This document shows, one piece after another, positions 39,542 to 48,644 of a stretch of DNA of 52,335 nucleotides. Origin of the DNA: Oscillospiraceae bacterium (GTDB lineage: Bacteria > Bacillota > Clostridia > Oscillospirales > Oscillospiraceae). The notes beneath the pieces were generated by a model. It was not told the origin of the DNA and did no database searches. It saw only the letters and a program-made list of their open reading frames with translations. The position numbers were made by a program, and so were the translations under genes. The stretch spans positions 1 to 52,335 of the forward strand of contig SVLR01000013.1 of NCBI GenBank assembly GCA_015067785.1, written 5' to 3'. Position 1 is the stretch's first letter. Each line of letters starts with the position of its first letter.

Positions 39542-40900
39542 ATGCTGACACTGAAGGATATTTTAACCACTCAGGATATGATCGATAAACGGCATCTGGA
39601 TATCCGCACCATCACCATGGGCATTTCCCTTTTGGATTGCGCCCACGAGGATGTTCAGGTCTGTGCCGATAAAGTTTACGAAAAAATCGTCCGTCGGGCG
39701 GAAAACCTCGTAAAGGTGGGCGAGGATATTGAATGGGAGTTCGGTATTCCTATCGTCAATAAGCGGATCGCAGTCACCCCGATGGCGATTATCGGCAATT
39801 CCTGCAACGCGGATTCCTATGTGCCGCTGGCCCTTGCTATGGACCGGGCTGCGGACACCTGCGGCGTCAATTTTATCGGCGGCTTTTCTGCACTGGTGCA
39901 AAAGGGCGCGACCAAGGGTGACCTGATCCTTATGGACTCCATTCCTGAGGCACTGGCGGTGACAAAGCGGGTTTGCGCAAGCGTAAATGTTGGCTCTACT
40001 AAGGCGGGCATCAATATGGATGCTGTTGCCCAAATGGGTCGGGTCATTAAAGAAACGGCAGAGCGGACGAAGGAAAACGACGGTCTCGGCTGCGCCAAGC
40101 TGGTCGTCTTTGCTAACGCGGTGGAGGATAACCCCTTTATGGCAGGCGCGTTCCACGGTGTGGGCGAGCCGGAGACGGTGCTAAACGTCGGCGTTTCCGG
40201 CCCCGGTGTCGTGTATCACGCGCTGCAAAGCGTCAAGGGTCGTCCCTTTGATGAGGTGGCAGAGACCATTAAGAAGACTGCCTTCCGGATCACTCGGATG
40301 GGACAGATCGTCGGCGTGGAGGCATCTCAGCGGTTGGGTGTGCCCTTCGGTATTGTGGATTTGAGCCTTGCGCCTACCCCTGCGATAGGGGATAGCGTTG
40401 CCCGGATATTAGAGGAAATGGGTCTGGAGGTTTGCGGTACCCACGGTACCACTGCTGCACTGGCGCTTCTTAACGATGCAGTCAAAAAGGGCGGCGTGAT
40501 GGCGTCCAACCATGTGGGCGGTTTGAGCGGCGCATTTATTCCTGTATCCGAGGATGAGGGTATGATCGCAGCAGCGGAAGCGGGCGTGCTGACACTTTCT
40601 AAGCTGGAAGCAATGACCTGCGTTTGCTCTGTGGGTCTGGATATGATCGCCGTGCCCGGGGATACAGATGCGGCTACCATCTCTGCAATCATTGCGGATG
40701 AGGCGGCAATCGGCATGGTAAACAGCAAGACCACCGCTGTTCGTATTATCCCCGCGCCGGGCAAGACCGTTGGCGACCGTGTGGAAATGGGCGGACTTTT
40801 GGGTACAGCCCCGGTAATGCCGGTACACCCGGAGTCTGCAGCAGATTTCATTGCCCGTGGCGGTCGGATCCCTGCACCACTCCAAAGTCTTAAAAACTAA
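39542..40900 (+). CDS. PFL family protein UPF0210
   Basis: 452 residues, normal length. The family has a pyruvate-formate-lyase-like barrel but lacks the known radical site, and its reaction has not been established to my knowledge. Seen: [74 protein letters not shown] and [18 protein letters not shown]. It partners the ACT-domain protein immediately upstream. Confidence 0.93.
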   Translation: MLTLKDILTTQDMIDKRHLDIRTITMGISLLDCAHEDVQVCADKVYEKIVRRAENLVKVGEDIEWEFGIPIVNKRIAVTPMAIIGNSCNADSYVPLALAMDRAADTCGVNFIGGFSALVQKGATKGDLILMDSIPEALAVTKRVCASVNVGSTKAGINMDAVAQMGRVIKETAERTKENDGLGCAKLVVFANAVEDNPFMAGAFHGVGEPETVLNVGVSGPGVVYHALQSVKGRPFDEVAETIKKTAFRITRMGQIVGVEASQRLGVPFGIVDLSLAPTPAIGDSVARILEEMGLEVCGTHGTTAALALLNDAVKKGGVMASNHVGGLSGAFIPVSEDEGMIAAAEAGVLTLSKLEAMTCVCSVGLDMIAVPGDTDAATISAIIADEAAIGMVNSKTTAVRIIPAPGKTVGDRVEMGGLLGTAPVMPVHPESAADFIARGGRIPAPLQSLKN

Positions 40901-40910
40901 AAAAATTTTG

Positions 40911-40942
40911 AAAGACCCTCTTGACAACGGAGGGTCTTTCCT
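40911..40942 (+). terminator. Terminator after UPF0210
   Basis: AAAGACCCTC pairs with GAGGGTCTTT around TTGACAACG, followed by CCTTT. The loop contains the -35 box of the next promoter. Confidence 0.8.
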
Positions 40943-40949
40943 TTATAAT
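40921..40949 (+). promoter_or_regulatory. Promoter of the sdpR operon, inside a terminator
   Basis: TTGACA, 17 bp, TATAAT: both boxes are perfect. The -35 hexamer is the loop of the preceding terminator and the spacer is its right arm. Confidence 0.8.
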
Positions 40950-40953
40950 ACAA

Positions 40954-40976
40954 TTAACAATTAGGTTAAATGTTAA
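40954..40976 (+). promoter_or_regulatory. Probable SdpR operator
   Basis: TTAACA and TGTTAA form an inverted repeat with an 11-bp AT-rich centre (ATTAGGTTAAA), right after the -10 box. This is where an ArsR-type autorepressor would bind. Confidence 0.55.
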
Positions 40977-40997
40977 ACATAAAAGGAGGTAATCACC

Positions 40998-41264
40998 GTG
41001 GGCTTACAACATACACTAAAGGCGCTGTCTGACCCCATACGCCGGGAGATACTCAATCTTCTAAAGGTGGGAAGATTGTCGGCAGGCGAAATTTCGGAAC
41101 ATTTTGATGTGACGGACGCGTCCATCTCCCGGCATTTGTCGGTACTGAAGGATGCAGACTTAGTCCGGGATACCCGGGTGGGAAAATTTATTTACTATGA
41201 GCTGAATGCTTCCGTGTTGGAAGAAATTTTGCTCTGGGTCCGTGATTTGAAAGGAGAGGAATAA
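40998..41264 (+). CDS. sdpR: Autorepressor, SdpR/ArsR family
   Basis: 88 residues with a GTG start after AAAGGAGG. It is a winged-helix ArsR-type regulator: LKALSDPIRREILNLLKVGR, LSAGEISEHFDVTDASISRH, LSVLKDADLVRDTRVGKFIY. There are no metal-binding cysteines, as in SdpR. In Bacillus SdpR represses sdpRI and is held at the membrane by SdpI when the toxin SdpC is present. Here it precedes an SdpI homologue by one base. Confidence 0.9.
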   Translation: MGLQHTLKALSDPIRREILNLLKVGRLSAGEISEHFDVTDASISRHLSVLKDADLVRDTRVGKFIYYELNASVLEEILLWVRDLKGEE

Positions 41265-41265
41265 A

Positions 41266-42351
41266 ATGATCAAAAATAATAAAAAACTGGCGATACTTTC
41301 GTCTATCATTATTTTGCTACCGATGTTGTTCGGTCTTATTTTGTGGAATCAGCTGCCGGAGTCGATGATCAGCCACTGGGGTGGAGACGGTGTTGCTGAC
41401 GGTATAGCACCTAAGGGCTTTATGGTATTTGGTATGCCGCTGATCTTTCTGGCAGTTCACTGGCTGTGTATGCTGGGTATGACGCTGGATAAGAAAAACA
41501 CCCAGCATAATAAGAAGATCGTAGCCATTATCTTTTGGATGCTGCCGGTTCTTTCCGTTGCCGTCAATTCTGCAATGTACGGCGTTGCGCTTGGGAAGGA
41601 ATTTAACATATTTACGGTTATGCCTGCACTAATCGGCGCTATGTTCCTTTTTATGGGTAATTATCTGCCCAAAACCACAAGAAACCGCACCATGGGCATT
41701 AAGCTCCGCTGGACCGTAGGCAACGATGAAAACTGGCAGAAAACCCACCGCTTGGGCGGCCGCATTTGGGTGGCGGGCGGTGTTATGCTGATCCTCTCTG
41801 CCTTCTTGGATATTGAATTTACCATTGGTGTGATGATCGCAGTGATCGCAGTAAGCGTCATTGCGCCTACTGTCTACTCTTACCGCCTGTACAAAAAGCA
41901 TCAGGCCGAGGGGATCGAATACGAGCCGGTCTTTGATAAGAAATCTGACAAAGTAGCGTTTTGGATCTCTGTAATTTGCGTACCTCTGATCCTTATCTTT
42001 GTAGTGGTCGTGATGGTAGTAGGCAATGTTGATGTAAATTTTGGTACGGAGAGCTTTACGGTAAGCGCCAGCTTCTCTGAGACCCTGACCATTCGATATG
42101 ATGAAGTGGACAGTGTAGAATATCGGGAAAAGGTTGATATTGGACAGCGGGAAATGGGCTTTGGCTCGCCTAAGCTCAGCACCGGTGTGTTCCAGAACAA
42201 GGAATTTGGCAGATATACCCTCTATGCCTACACAAACGGCAAGGGCTGTGTCGTGCTCCGAAAGGGCGAGGAAGTGCTGGTGATCTCTCTCAAGACGGCG
42301 GCGGAAAGCAAGGAAATTTATGAGCAGCTGATCGCAAAGATCCCGTCCTGA
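41266..42351 (+). CDS. sdpI: SdpI family membrane protein
   Basis: 361 residues. Hydrophobic helices hold the DUF1648 motif (LPESMISHWGGDGVADGIAP) and the SdpI domain (NRTMGIKLRWTVGNDENWQK and THRLGGRIWVAGGVMLI). SdpI in Bacillus protects against the SdpC toxin and acts as its sensor. The C-terminal 130 residues add a membrane helix (VICVPLILIFVVVVMVVG) and a domain outside the core (SFTVSASFSETLTIRYDEVD) with a PH-like strand pattern, absent from B. subtilis SdpI (about 207 residues). No sdpC is seen in the window. Confidence 0.88.
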   Translation: MIKNNKKLAILSSIIILLPMLFGLILWNQLPESMISHWGGDGVADGIAPKGFMVFGMPLIFLAVHWLCMLGMTLDKKNTQHNKKIVAIIFWMLPVLSVAVNSAMYGVALGKEFNIFTVMPALIGAMFLFMGNYLPKTTRNRTMGIKLRWTVGNDENWQKTHRLGGRIWVAGGVMLILSAFLDIEFTIGVMIAVIAVSVIAPTVYSYRLYKKHQAEGIEYEPVFDKKSDKVAFWISVICVPLILIFVVVVMVVGNVDVNFGTESFTVSASFSETLTIRYDEVDSVEYREKVDIGQREMGFGSPKLSTGVFQNKEFGRYTLYAYTNGKGCVVLRKGEEVLVISLKTAAESKEIYEQLIAKIPS

Positions 42352-42363
42352 AAGGGTTAGAAA

Positions 42364-43122
42364 ATGAAAGCATTTGTCAAAAATTATTGGAAAGTCCTGT
42401 TGTTTTTTACGGTTGTGGGACTTATAGGTGGTTTTTCTACCGGCTTTTATGCCTTAGATAGTTATCCTGAGGAAATGCGGCAGGAGATCCTTTCTCAAGG
42501 TCTTACGGAGCTTTCGCTGGCGGCAATCAGCGCAGTGCAGTCTGCCGGTTACGGTCTTATTTTAGGTGCAATCGGCATCGTACTTGCCAAGAAGGTCGGC
42601 CTGTGGCGGGATTCCCTTATCTTTGAGAAAAAGCCCGTGTTTCTTACCGTAGTGTGGGCGGTCATTGGCGGTCTGTGTTTGATCCTTCCGGATTTGTGGT
42701 TTTTCGGAAACTATGAACCGGCGATCCGGGAGTCTTATGCGGCAAAGCCCACGATCCCCTATCTGCTGGCGACTGTTACCTATGGAGCAGTAATCGAAGA
42801 AGTTATACTGCGGCTGTTTATGATGTCGCTGATCGCCTTTGTTCTTCACAAGCTCTTTGAAAATGGCAAGGCGCAGACCTCGGTGGCGGTACTGGTTGCT
42901 GCCAATGTCATCGCAGCGGTGCTATTTACAGCAGGACATTTACCGGCAACGGCTGCTTTCATGGGCCTCACACCGATGATCGTAGCCCGGTGCTTTCTTC
43001 TAAACGGTGGCTTTGGTCTGCTGTTTGGCTGGCTGTATCGCAAGTACGGACTACAGTACGCAATGCTGGCTCACGGTGGCTGCCATATTGTCTCCAAGCT
43101 GATTTGGATATTGTTTGCATAG
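42364..43122 (+). CDS. CPBP family intramembrane protease
   Basis: 252 residues, about seven membrane helices. The three CPBP (Abi/CAAX-like) motifs are present: EEVILR (Glu145, Glu146, Arg150), FTAGH (His192) and the C-terminal HGGCH (His237, His241). Such proteases cleave within the membrane and in Gram-positives often sit with bacteriocin production or immunity genes. It is the third gene of the sdpR-sdpI operon (12-bp gap), so it is probably expressed under the same signal. Confidence 0.9.
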   Translation: MKAFVKNYWKVLLFFTVVGLIGGFSTGFYALDSYPEEMRQEILSQGLTELSLAAISAVQSAGYGLILGAIGIVLAKKVGLWRDSLIFEKKPVFLTVVWAVIGGLCLILPDLWFFGNYEPAIRESYAAKPTIPYLLATVTYGAVIEEVILRLFMMSLIAFVLHKLFENGKAQTSVAVLVAANVIAAVLFTAGHLPATAAFMGLTPMIVARCFLLNGGFGLLFGWLYRKYGLQYAMLAHGGCHIVSKLIWILFA

Positions 43123-43123
43123 C

Positions 43124-43147
43124 GGGACGGGAAACCCGTCCCCTACA
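43124..43147. repeat. GACGGGAAACCCGTC repeat
   Basis: Palindrome GACGGGAAACCCGTC followed by CCCTACA. The same unit is at about 23920-23942. Confidence 0.6.
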
Positions 43148-43151
43148 ATAA

Positions 43152-43187
43152 GACCCGGTAGACTTTTCGTCTACCGGGTCAATGTTT
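43152..43187. terminator. Bidirectional terminator
   Basis: A 12-bp perfect stem, GACCCGGTAGAC with GTCTACCGGGTC around TTTTC, between the convergent CPBP and U32 genes. Confidence 0.85.
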
Positions 43188-44405
43188 TTATTTAGCGGAG
43201 AGTTCTACGCTGTGGCGGAGGATGGTTAACGGGGGGACGGGTTTGGGGAGTTGGATGTAAAAGGGCATTTGGGGTGTCCGGGGCTCAGTAAGGATGTTGC
43301 CCTCGGCGTCTTGCATTTCAGGTACGGTGAGGGAGAAGGGGCGAAGATCGGGACCGACCACCTCTAATTCATCCCCCATAGCGAATTTATTTCGCAGACT
43401 GCACAGGGCAAGTCCGTTTTCGTCACAGCTTTCAACAATAGCGCAGACCTGCCACTGACGGATATAGCGGGAGTTTTCCGTGTACTGCCCCGGCTGACCG
43501 AAATAGAAGCCGGTGGAGTAGATCCGGTGGGAGACATGGTCTACTTCATCCCGCCACACCGGGTCCATCTCCCGCCCAGCGGCTAAATCGTCAATACAGT
43601 GCCGGTATGCGCCGGTGATGATGGCGGCATAGTAAGCGGATTTTGCCCGCCCCTCGATCTTAATGCAGTCGATGCCGGCATCGGTCAGCTCTTTTAAGTG
43701 GTCGATGGTGCACATATCCTTGGAGTTGAGGATATAAGTTCCTTTTTCGTCCTCATAAACGGGGAAATATTCCCCGGGACGCTTTTCCTCCACCAGCGCA
43801 TACTGGTAGCGGCAGGGCTGGGCGCAGGCACCACGGTTGGAGTCGCGACCGGTCATATAGTTGCTGAGCAGGCATCTGCCGGAATAGCTGACGCACATAG
43901 CGCCGTGACCGAAGGTCTCGATCTCCAGCTCCGGGGAGACCTTTTGGCGAATCTCGGTGATTTCTTTCAGGTTCAGTTCCCGTGCCAAAACCACGCGGGT
44001 TGCACCCAAATCATACCACGCCTGGGCGCATTCATAATTGGCGATGGACTGCTGGGTGGAAATGTGTCGGGCGCACTTAGGGGCATACTTACCAGCCAAG
44101 GTAAATGCACCCATATCTGCAACAATGAGAGCATCCACACCTGCGTCCTGCAGCTGCTCCAAATAAGCAGGCAGCTGGCAAATTTCGTCGTTGCGGGGCA
44201 TCGTATTGACGGTCACATGGACACTTACGCCCCGGTCGTGGGCATATTTTACCGCCACAGGCAGCTCCTCCGGAGTGAAGTTACCGGCGAAGGAGCGCAT
44301 ACCGAAGGCAGTACCGGCTAAATACACTGCGTCTGCGCCGTAGGCCACGGCCATTTTTAGTCTCTCTATATCCCCGGCAGGGGAGAGAAGCTCTAATTTT
44401 CTCAT
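43188..44405 (-). CDS. U32 family protein (TrhP/YrrO-like)
   Basis: 405 residues. The family, named as peptidases, includes the TrhP/RlhA/UbiU proteins that hydroxylate RNA or quinones with prephenate or an iron-sulfur cluster. Seen: ELLSPAGDIERLKMAVAYGA, DAVYLAGTAFGMR and GHGAMCVSYSGRCLLSNYMT, the cysteine-rich segment with further Cys in RGACAQPCRYQY and SKDMCTIDHL. These four cysteines are the proposed cluster ligands. The product is probably tRNA hydroxylase TrhP, which forms ho5U34. The start overlaps the mltG stop by four bases. Confidence 0.9.
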   Translation of the reverse strand: MRKLELLSPAGDIERLKMAVAYGADAVYLAGTAFGMRSFAGNFTPEELPVAVKYAHDRGVSVHVTVNTMPRNDEICQLPAYLEQLQDAGVDALIVADMGAFTLAGKYAPKCARHISTQQSIANYECAQAWYDLGATRVVLARELNLKEITEIRQKVSPELEIETFGHGAMCVSYSGRCLLSNYMTGRDSNRGACAQPCRYQYALVEEKRPGEYFPVYEDEKGTYILNSKDMCTIDHLKELTDAGIDCIKIEGRAKSAYYAAIITGAYRHCIDDLAAGREMDPVWRDEVDHVSHRIYSTGFYFGQPGQYTENSRYIRQWQVCAIVESCDENGLALCSLRNKFAMGDELEVVGPDLRPFSLTVPEMQDAEGNILTEPRTPQMPFYIQLPKPVPPLTILRHSVELSAK

Positions 44406-46036
44406 TGGGCAGCTCCGATCTGGGCGATCCAGTCGTTGTGCTCCTGCAAGGTCTTGGAGAAGCGGTGACCGTTGATGGATTTGTCAAACACGAAGAAGTG
44501 ATAGGATGTGTCACTGGGGTACAGCGCGGCATAGATGCTGTAAGGACCGGGGTTTGTGATCGGTCCGGGAGGCAAGCCCCGGGACACATAGGTGTTATAG
44601 GGACTGTTAAACTTCAGATCCTCTCTGCTCAGTTCCTGACGGTCGTAATAGACACCCATTGCGTAGTAGACGGTGGGGTCACTGTCCAGCGTGGGATAAG
44701 AGCCGGGCTTTGTCAGACGGTTATAGAAGACGGAAGCGATCTCATAGCCTTCTGCAGCGTTGGTGGTTTCCTCTTCTACCATGGATGCAAGAGTAATGAG
44801 CTTGTGGAAGGTCAGCTTGTTGGCTTCGATATAGCTGCTGGAAAGACCGCTGTTGCGAAGTTTTTTTGCATAGGTCTCCTGCATTTTCAGGAAATCTGCA
44901 TACATCTTGTCGGAGAAGCGGCTATCAAAGGCGTTTAGGAACTTTTGCAGCACATACTGGGGGTCTGCATCTTTGTAGAACTTATAGGTGTCGGGGTACA
45001 GATAGCCCTCTAAGCAGTACTTAGTACCTCTGGGGACACCCTCCAAGAACCAGTATTCCTTTAGTTCGCCATTGGCAGCCCACTGCTCTAACTTTGCCTG
45101 AGAGCAGACACCCTTTTCTTCCAAAAGCTTAAAGATCTGGGCGCAGTTATAGCCCTCGGGAATGACGACATCGACCACATCGGTGCTGGTCTGCTTATAG
45201 GACATCATTTTCAGCAGCGCGTTGTAGTCATACATCGAGTTGAGGGTATAGGTGTCGGGGAGAACTCGGTCACCCTTGCCGGTGAGATCCGCAAAGAATA
45301 CAAACAGCTTGGGATAGCGGATAAGACCTGCCTTTTGCAGCTTATTTGCGATGGCATTGATGTCATCGTTTTTGTCGATGGTGACGGTGATAGCCTCGTC
45401 AGGCTTGCCAAAGGCCAGCAGGTCCGCGGCGCAGACCCACAGTACACGGCCAAGGGAAATGCCGATGGTTACGATAAGCGCCAGCCAGATGACCGTAGCT
45501 GCAATGTGGGGCAGACCAAAAAGACCGTAGCCGGGCTTTCGCTCCGGGCGACTCTTCCGAACGGGGGGACGCCTGCGGGATCTTTTCTTGCCGTTTTGCT
45601 TCTCTTCGCTTCCGTTTTCTGCAACGGTGGTAAATTTTTGCGTGGCACCCAGATCCTTGGAAGGAGGCGTTACCTGCGTGTCAAAGGGTACTGTATCTTG
45701 TGTTACTTGCATTTTAGATTCCTCTGTAGCAGCACTGTCTTCCTTGATTTCCTTGACAGCGGCTTCGTCTTCGGGTGCTTCGTGGAGCGCGGAGAATGCT
45801 TTCAGGGCATCCAGCGCTGCCTGAAAACCGGAGTCATCGGTCAGATCGGTATCCGGGATCTCGTCGGTATTGGATACGGGCACTTGCGCATCCTCTGGTG
45901 CTTCCGGGTCGGAATAGGATTGCAGCGCATTCAGGGCATCCTGAAGGGAGTCGTCACTGTCTTGCGGTATAGTGGGGATTTCTGCTTCGGTCTCGGGATT
46001 GCCGGTGGGCAGAGCGTTTTTGTTTTCGTTATCCAT
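44402..46036 (-). CDS. mltG: Endolytic transglycosylase MltG with long cytosolic tail
   Basis: 544 residues, against about 340 in E. coli. MltG cuts growing glycan strands next to the membrane. The C-terminal half has KAGLIRYPKLFVFFADLTGK, a LysM-like part, and the catalytic LASMVEEETTNAAEGYEIAS with its Glu, followed by YNTYVSRGLPPGPITNPG. One membrane helix is at about 177-200. The N-terminal 150 residues are acidic and predicted disordered, with two copies of one motif (DSLQDALNALQSYS at 29 and DSGFQAALDALKAFS at 68, each followed by EAPED), then a basic patch (KKRSRRRPPVRKSRPERK) before the membrane. Confidence 0.93.
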   Translation of the reverse strand: MDNENKNALPTGNPETEAEIPTIPQDSDDSLQDALNALQSYSDPEAPEDAQVPVSNTDEIPDTDLTDDSGFQAALDALKAFSALHEAPEDEAAVKEIKEDSAATEESKMQVTQDTVPFDTQVTPPSKDLGATQKFTTVAENGSEEKQNGKKRSRRRPPVRKSRPERKPGYGLFGLPHIAATVIWLALIVTIGISLGRVLWVCAADLLAFGKPDEAITVTIDKNDDINAIANKLQKAGLIRYPKLFVFFADLTGKGDRVLPDTYTLNSMYDYNALLKMMSYKQTSTDVVDVVIPEGYNCAQIFKLLEEKGVCSQAKLEQWAANGELKEYWFLEGVPRGTKYCLEGYLYPDTYKFYKDADPQYVLQKFLNAFDSRFSDKMYADFLKMQETYAKKLRNSGLSSSYIEANKLTFHKLITLASMVEEETTNAAEGYEIASVFYNRLTKPGSYPTLDSDPTVYYAMGVYYDRQELSREDLKFNSPYNTYVSRGLPPGPITNPGPYSIYAALYPSDTSYHFFVFDKSINGHRFSKTLQEHNDWIAQIGAAQ

Positions 46037-46589
46037 AGGTTACCTCCTGCGTGCGGATCACGATCTGCTCCGCAACAGTATTTGCTGCTGCATCCCCCAG
46101 AAGAGCACGGATCAGGGAAAGTCCGAAGACGGTGGCAGAGCCGGCAGAGGTGCCGGTGATGAGCTTGCCGTCCTGAACACTGCCGAATTTCTCAATGATC
46201 GCGTTGCCCATATTTCCTTCACAGCCGGGGTAGCAGGTGGCGTGTTTTCCGTTGGGGATACCTAAATCTGCAAGGACGGTGGGGCCGGCGCAGATGGCTG
46301 CGGTGAATTTACCGTTTTCGTAGGCATAGCGGATGATATCCATTGCCCAGGCGCTTGCGCGAATGGAGGCAACACCGCCCAATCCGCCGGGCAGAACGAT
46401 CATTTCAAGGGCGGAGAGGTCGACCTCCTCCGGGAGCAGGTCTGCTTCCACGCCAATGCCGTGACCACCGTAAATGATCTTACCGTTTAAGCCTACGGTT
46501 TTTACTTCGATGCCGGCGCGACGCAGCAGGTCCAACGGCGCAATGGCTTCTGTCTCTTCAAAGCCGGTGCCAAGGAGCATATATACCAT
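46029..46589 (-). CDS. DJ-1/PfpI family protein
   Basis: 186 residues. MVYMLLGTGFEETEAIAPLD holds the conserved Glu; AAICAGPTVLADLGIPNGK has the nucleophilic Cys at the elbow; TGTSAGSATVFGLSLIRALL lies near the end. DJ-1-type proteins act as glyoxalases or deglycases or as redox sensors. It overlaps mltG by eight bases and follows tmk with a 3-bp gap. Confidence 0.92.
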   Translation of the reverse strand: MVYMLLGTGFEETEAIAPLDLLRRAGIEVKTVGLNGKIIYGGHGIGVEADLLPEEVDLSALEMIVLPGGLGGVASIRASAWAMDIIRYAYENGKFTAAICAGPTVLADLGIPNGKHATCYPGCEGNMGNAIIEKFGSVQDGKLITGTSAGSATVFGLSLIRALLGDAAANTVAEQIVIRTQEVTYG

Positions 46590-46592
46590 AGT

Positions 46593-47261
46593 TTAACCCT
46601 CCAAACACGCTTTAACCAGCGCATAGATCTCTTTGTGAATATCTTCAATAGAACGCATTTTGCCATCTTTTACGCAGGAAACGATGTGCCACCCGTAGTA
46701 ATTGGCGGCAGCGCGGCCCATTTCCCGACAAGTGGCGAGATATGCCATATCCTTTTCGTGGATATCTGCCTTGGTATTGGTGTCGGCTTCCCGACCACGG
46801 AGTAGCTTTTCCGTAAAGTCAGTGGGCACGTCCAGGTAAATGATCAGGTCAGGCCGGGGAAGACCTAACTTATTATACTCAAAATCGTAGAGCCAATGGA
46901 GGAATTTTTCCCGGTTTTCCGGCGCTTCCTTGGAGGTCTGGTGGACAGCGTTGGAGGTGGTGTACCGATCGGACAGTACCACACCGCCTTCTTCGTACCA
47001 CTGACCCCAGTCCATTTTATAGGAAGCAAAGCGGTCAACTGCATAGAAGGAGGAGGCGGCATAGGCGTTCACATCGGAGGGATTGCTGCCAAACTGACCG
47101 CCCAAGTACATTCGGATCAGGGCAGAGCTTTCCTCCTTGTACCGGGGGAATACGATGTTGCGGAAATCAACACCTTCAGAAGTCAGACGGTCCTTCATCC
47201 GGGAAAATTGGGTGGATTTTCCGGAACCGTCCGTGCCTTCGATTACGATCAGTTTGCCCAT
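46593..47261 (-). CDS. tmk: Thymidylate kinase
   Basis: 222 residues from the ATG at 47261, after GGAGG. It phosphorylates dTMP. The P-loop is EGTDGSGKSTQ (8-18). FPRYKEESSALIRMYLGGQF, YAVDRFASYKMDW and VLSDRYTTSN are the family motifs. DLIIYLDVPTDFTEKLLRGR carries the lid. It is somewhat divergent from standard bacterial Tmk in the lid, as is common in this clostridial branch. First gene of the operon tmk-DJ-1-mltG-U32. Confidence 0.9.
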   Translation of the reverse strand: MGKLIVIEGTDGSGKSTQFSRMKDRLTSEGVDFRNIVFPRYKEESSALIRMYLGGQFGSNPSDVNAYAASSFYAVDRFASYKMDWGQWYEEGGVVLSDRYTTSNAVHQTSKEAPENREKFLHWLYDFEYNKLGLPRPDLIIYLDVPTDFTEKLLRGREADTNTKADIHEKDMAYLATCREMGRAAANYYGWHIVSCVKDGKMRSIEDIHKEIYALVKACLEG

Positions 47262-47301
47262 AGGGAGACCTCCTTGCACCAGCGCATAATATGTTAGCCT
47301 A

Positions 47302-47330
47302 AATATATCACATTTTCTACCGTTTGTCCA
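47302..47330 (-). promoter_or_regulatory. Promoter of the tmk operon
   Basis: Minus strand: TGGACA, 17 bp, TATATT with extended TGA. Confidence 0.6.
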
Positions 47331-47387
47331 TCATTTCCCCCGGAAACCCGATGATTTTTTTGAGGTAGAATAAAACGCAATCGACTG

Positions 47388-47416
47388 TTGCAAAATCCGG
47401 GAGAAAATGATAGAAT
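47388..47416 (+). promoter_or_regulatory. Promoter of the DEAD-box operon
   Basis: TTGCAA, 17 bp, TAGAAT. Confidence 0.55.
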
Positions 47417-47453
47417 AAACAAAATATAAATGACTGTACAAGAGGAAGAAGAA

Positions 47454-48644
47454 ATGGAAGAGAAAAATATACTGTTCCGGGATTTAGGACTTAGCGAGGC
47501 AATGCTGAAAGCGCTGGAAAAAAAGGGCTACGGTTATCCCACTACCATCCAGCAGCTTGCTATTCCTGCTTTTTTGGAGTGGAAGGATGTGATCGCCAAG
47601 GCGCCCACCGGTACCGGCAAGACCTTTGCCTTCGGTATCCCGATGATCGAGCATATCGACTCGGAAAATGAGGATGTGCAGGGGCTTATTCTGGCGCCTA
47701 CCCGGGAGCTGGCCATTCAGATCGGTGACGAGCTGCGAGGCTTGCTTACCTACTGTAAGGGCATTCGTGTGGCGGTGCTCTACGGCGGTGCCGGCATCGT
47801 GGGGCAGGCAAAGCAGTTAGAGAAAAAGCCCCAGATCGTGGTGGCAACACCCGGCCGTTTAATGGACCACTATAACCGGAAAAATATCCGACTGGATAAG
47901 ATCCAGACCGTTGTGCTGGATGAGGCAGACCGGATGCTGGATATGGGCTTTTTCAAGGATGTGACCAAGATCATCGAGAAAGTAAAAAATCGCAAGAATT
48001 TAGGACTGTTTTCTGCAACTATCTCGCAGGAGGTTATGACGGTCTCCTGGATGTATCAGCGGAACGAGGTGGAGATCACCGTAGAGCCCAAAAAGGAGGA
48101 CCGTCCCGACATTGCCCAGTACAGCATCACCGTATCACCGCTCCAAAAGGCGGAGACAACGCTCCGGCTCATCCGCTCTCAAGGCTATGAGCGTGTGATC
48201 ATTTTCTGCAACACCAAGCATATGTGCCAGCGGCTTTCCGACGATTTCCGTCGGGCGGGAGCAGACTGTGACTGTATCCACGGTGATATCCGCCAGAGCC
48301 AGCGGGAGAAGACGATGCAGACCTTCCGGGACGGAAAGCTCTCCATTCTCATTGCCACCGATGTGGCATCCCGGGGTATCGATGTGGACGATGTGGAATG
48401 TGTCATCAATTTTGATGTGCCGGAGGAGAACGAGTACTATGTCCACCGCATCGGCAGAACGGGCCGTGCCAAGAAAAAGGGTGTTGCCTGGTCCATCATC
48501 GGCAATTTCCCCGAAAAGGCAAAGTTAGATGAGATCGCAAAATTCAGCAATTATACCGTAAAACCCATGGTGCTTTCCGGTGACGGTACACTTACCGAGG
48601 AAGCGATCAAGGCACCTGTACCGCCCAAAAGGAGATTTCGTTGA
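47454..48644 (+). CDS. DEAD-box RNA helicase
   Basis: 396 residues from the ATG at 47454, after AGAGGAAG; an in-frame ATG at 47430 lacks a ribosome binding site. All helicase motifs are present: Q motif (GYGYPTTIQQLAIP), I (APTGTGKT), Ia (PTRELA), Ib (TPGR), II (DEAD), III (SAT), V (ATDVASRGID) and VI (HRIGRTGR). It ends soon after motif VI with a short basic tail and has no extra RNA-binding domain, similar to minimal CshA/RhlE types. The next gene starts at a TTG overlapping its stop. Confidence 0.94.
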   Translation: MEEKNILFRDLGLSEAMLKALEKKGYGYPTTIQQLAIPAFLEWKDVIAKAPTGTGKTFAFGIPMIEHIDSENEDVQGLILAPTRELAIQIGDELRGLLTYCKGIRVAVLYGGAGIVGQAKQLEKKPQIVVATPGRLMDHYNRKNIRLDKIQTVVLDEADRMLDMGFFKDVTKIIEKVKNRKNLGLFSATISQEVMTVSWMYQRNEVEITVEPKKEDRPDIAQYSITVSPLQKAETTLRLIRSQGYERVIIFCNTKHMCQRLSDDFRRAGADCDCIHGDIRQSQREKTMQTFRDGKLSILIATDVASRGIDVDDVECVINFDVPEENEYYVHRIGRTGRAKKKGVAWSIIGNFPEKAKLDEIAKFSNYTVKPMVLSGDGTLTEEAIKAPVPPKRRFR

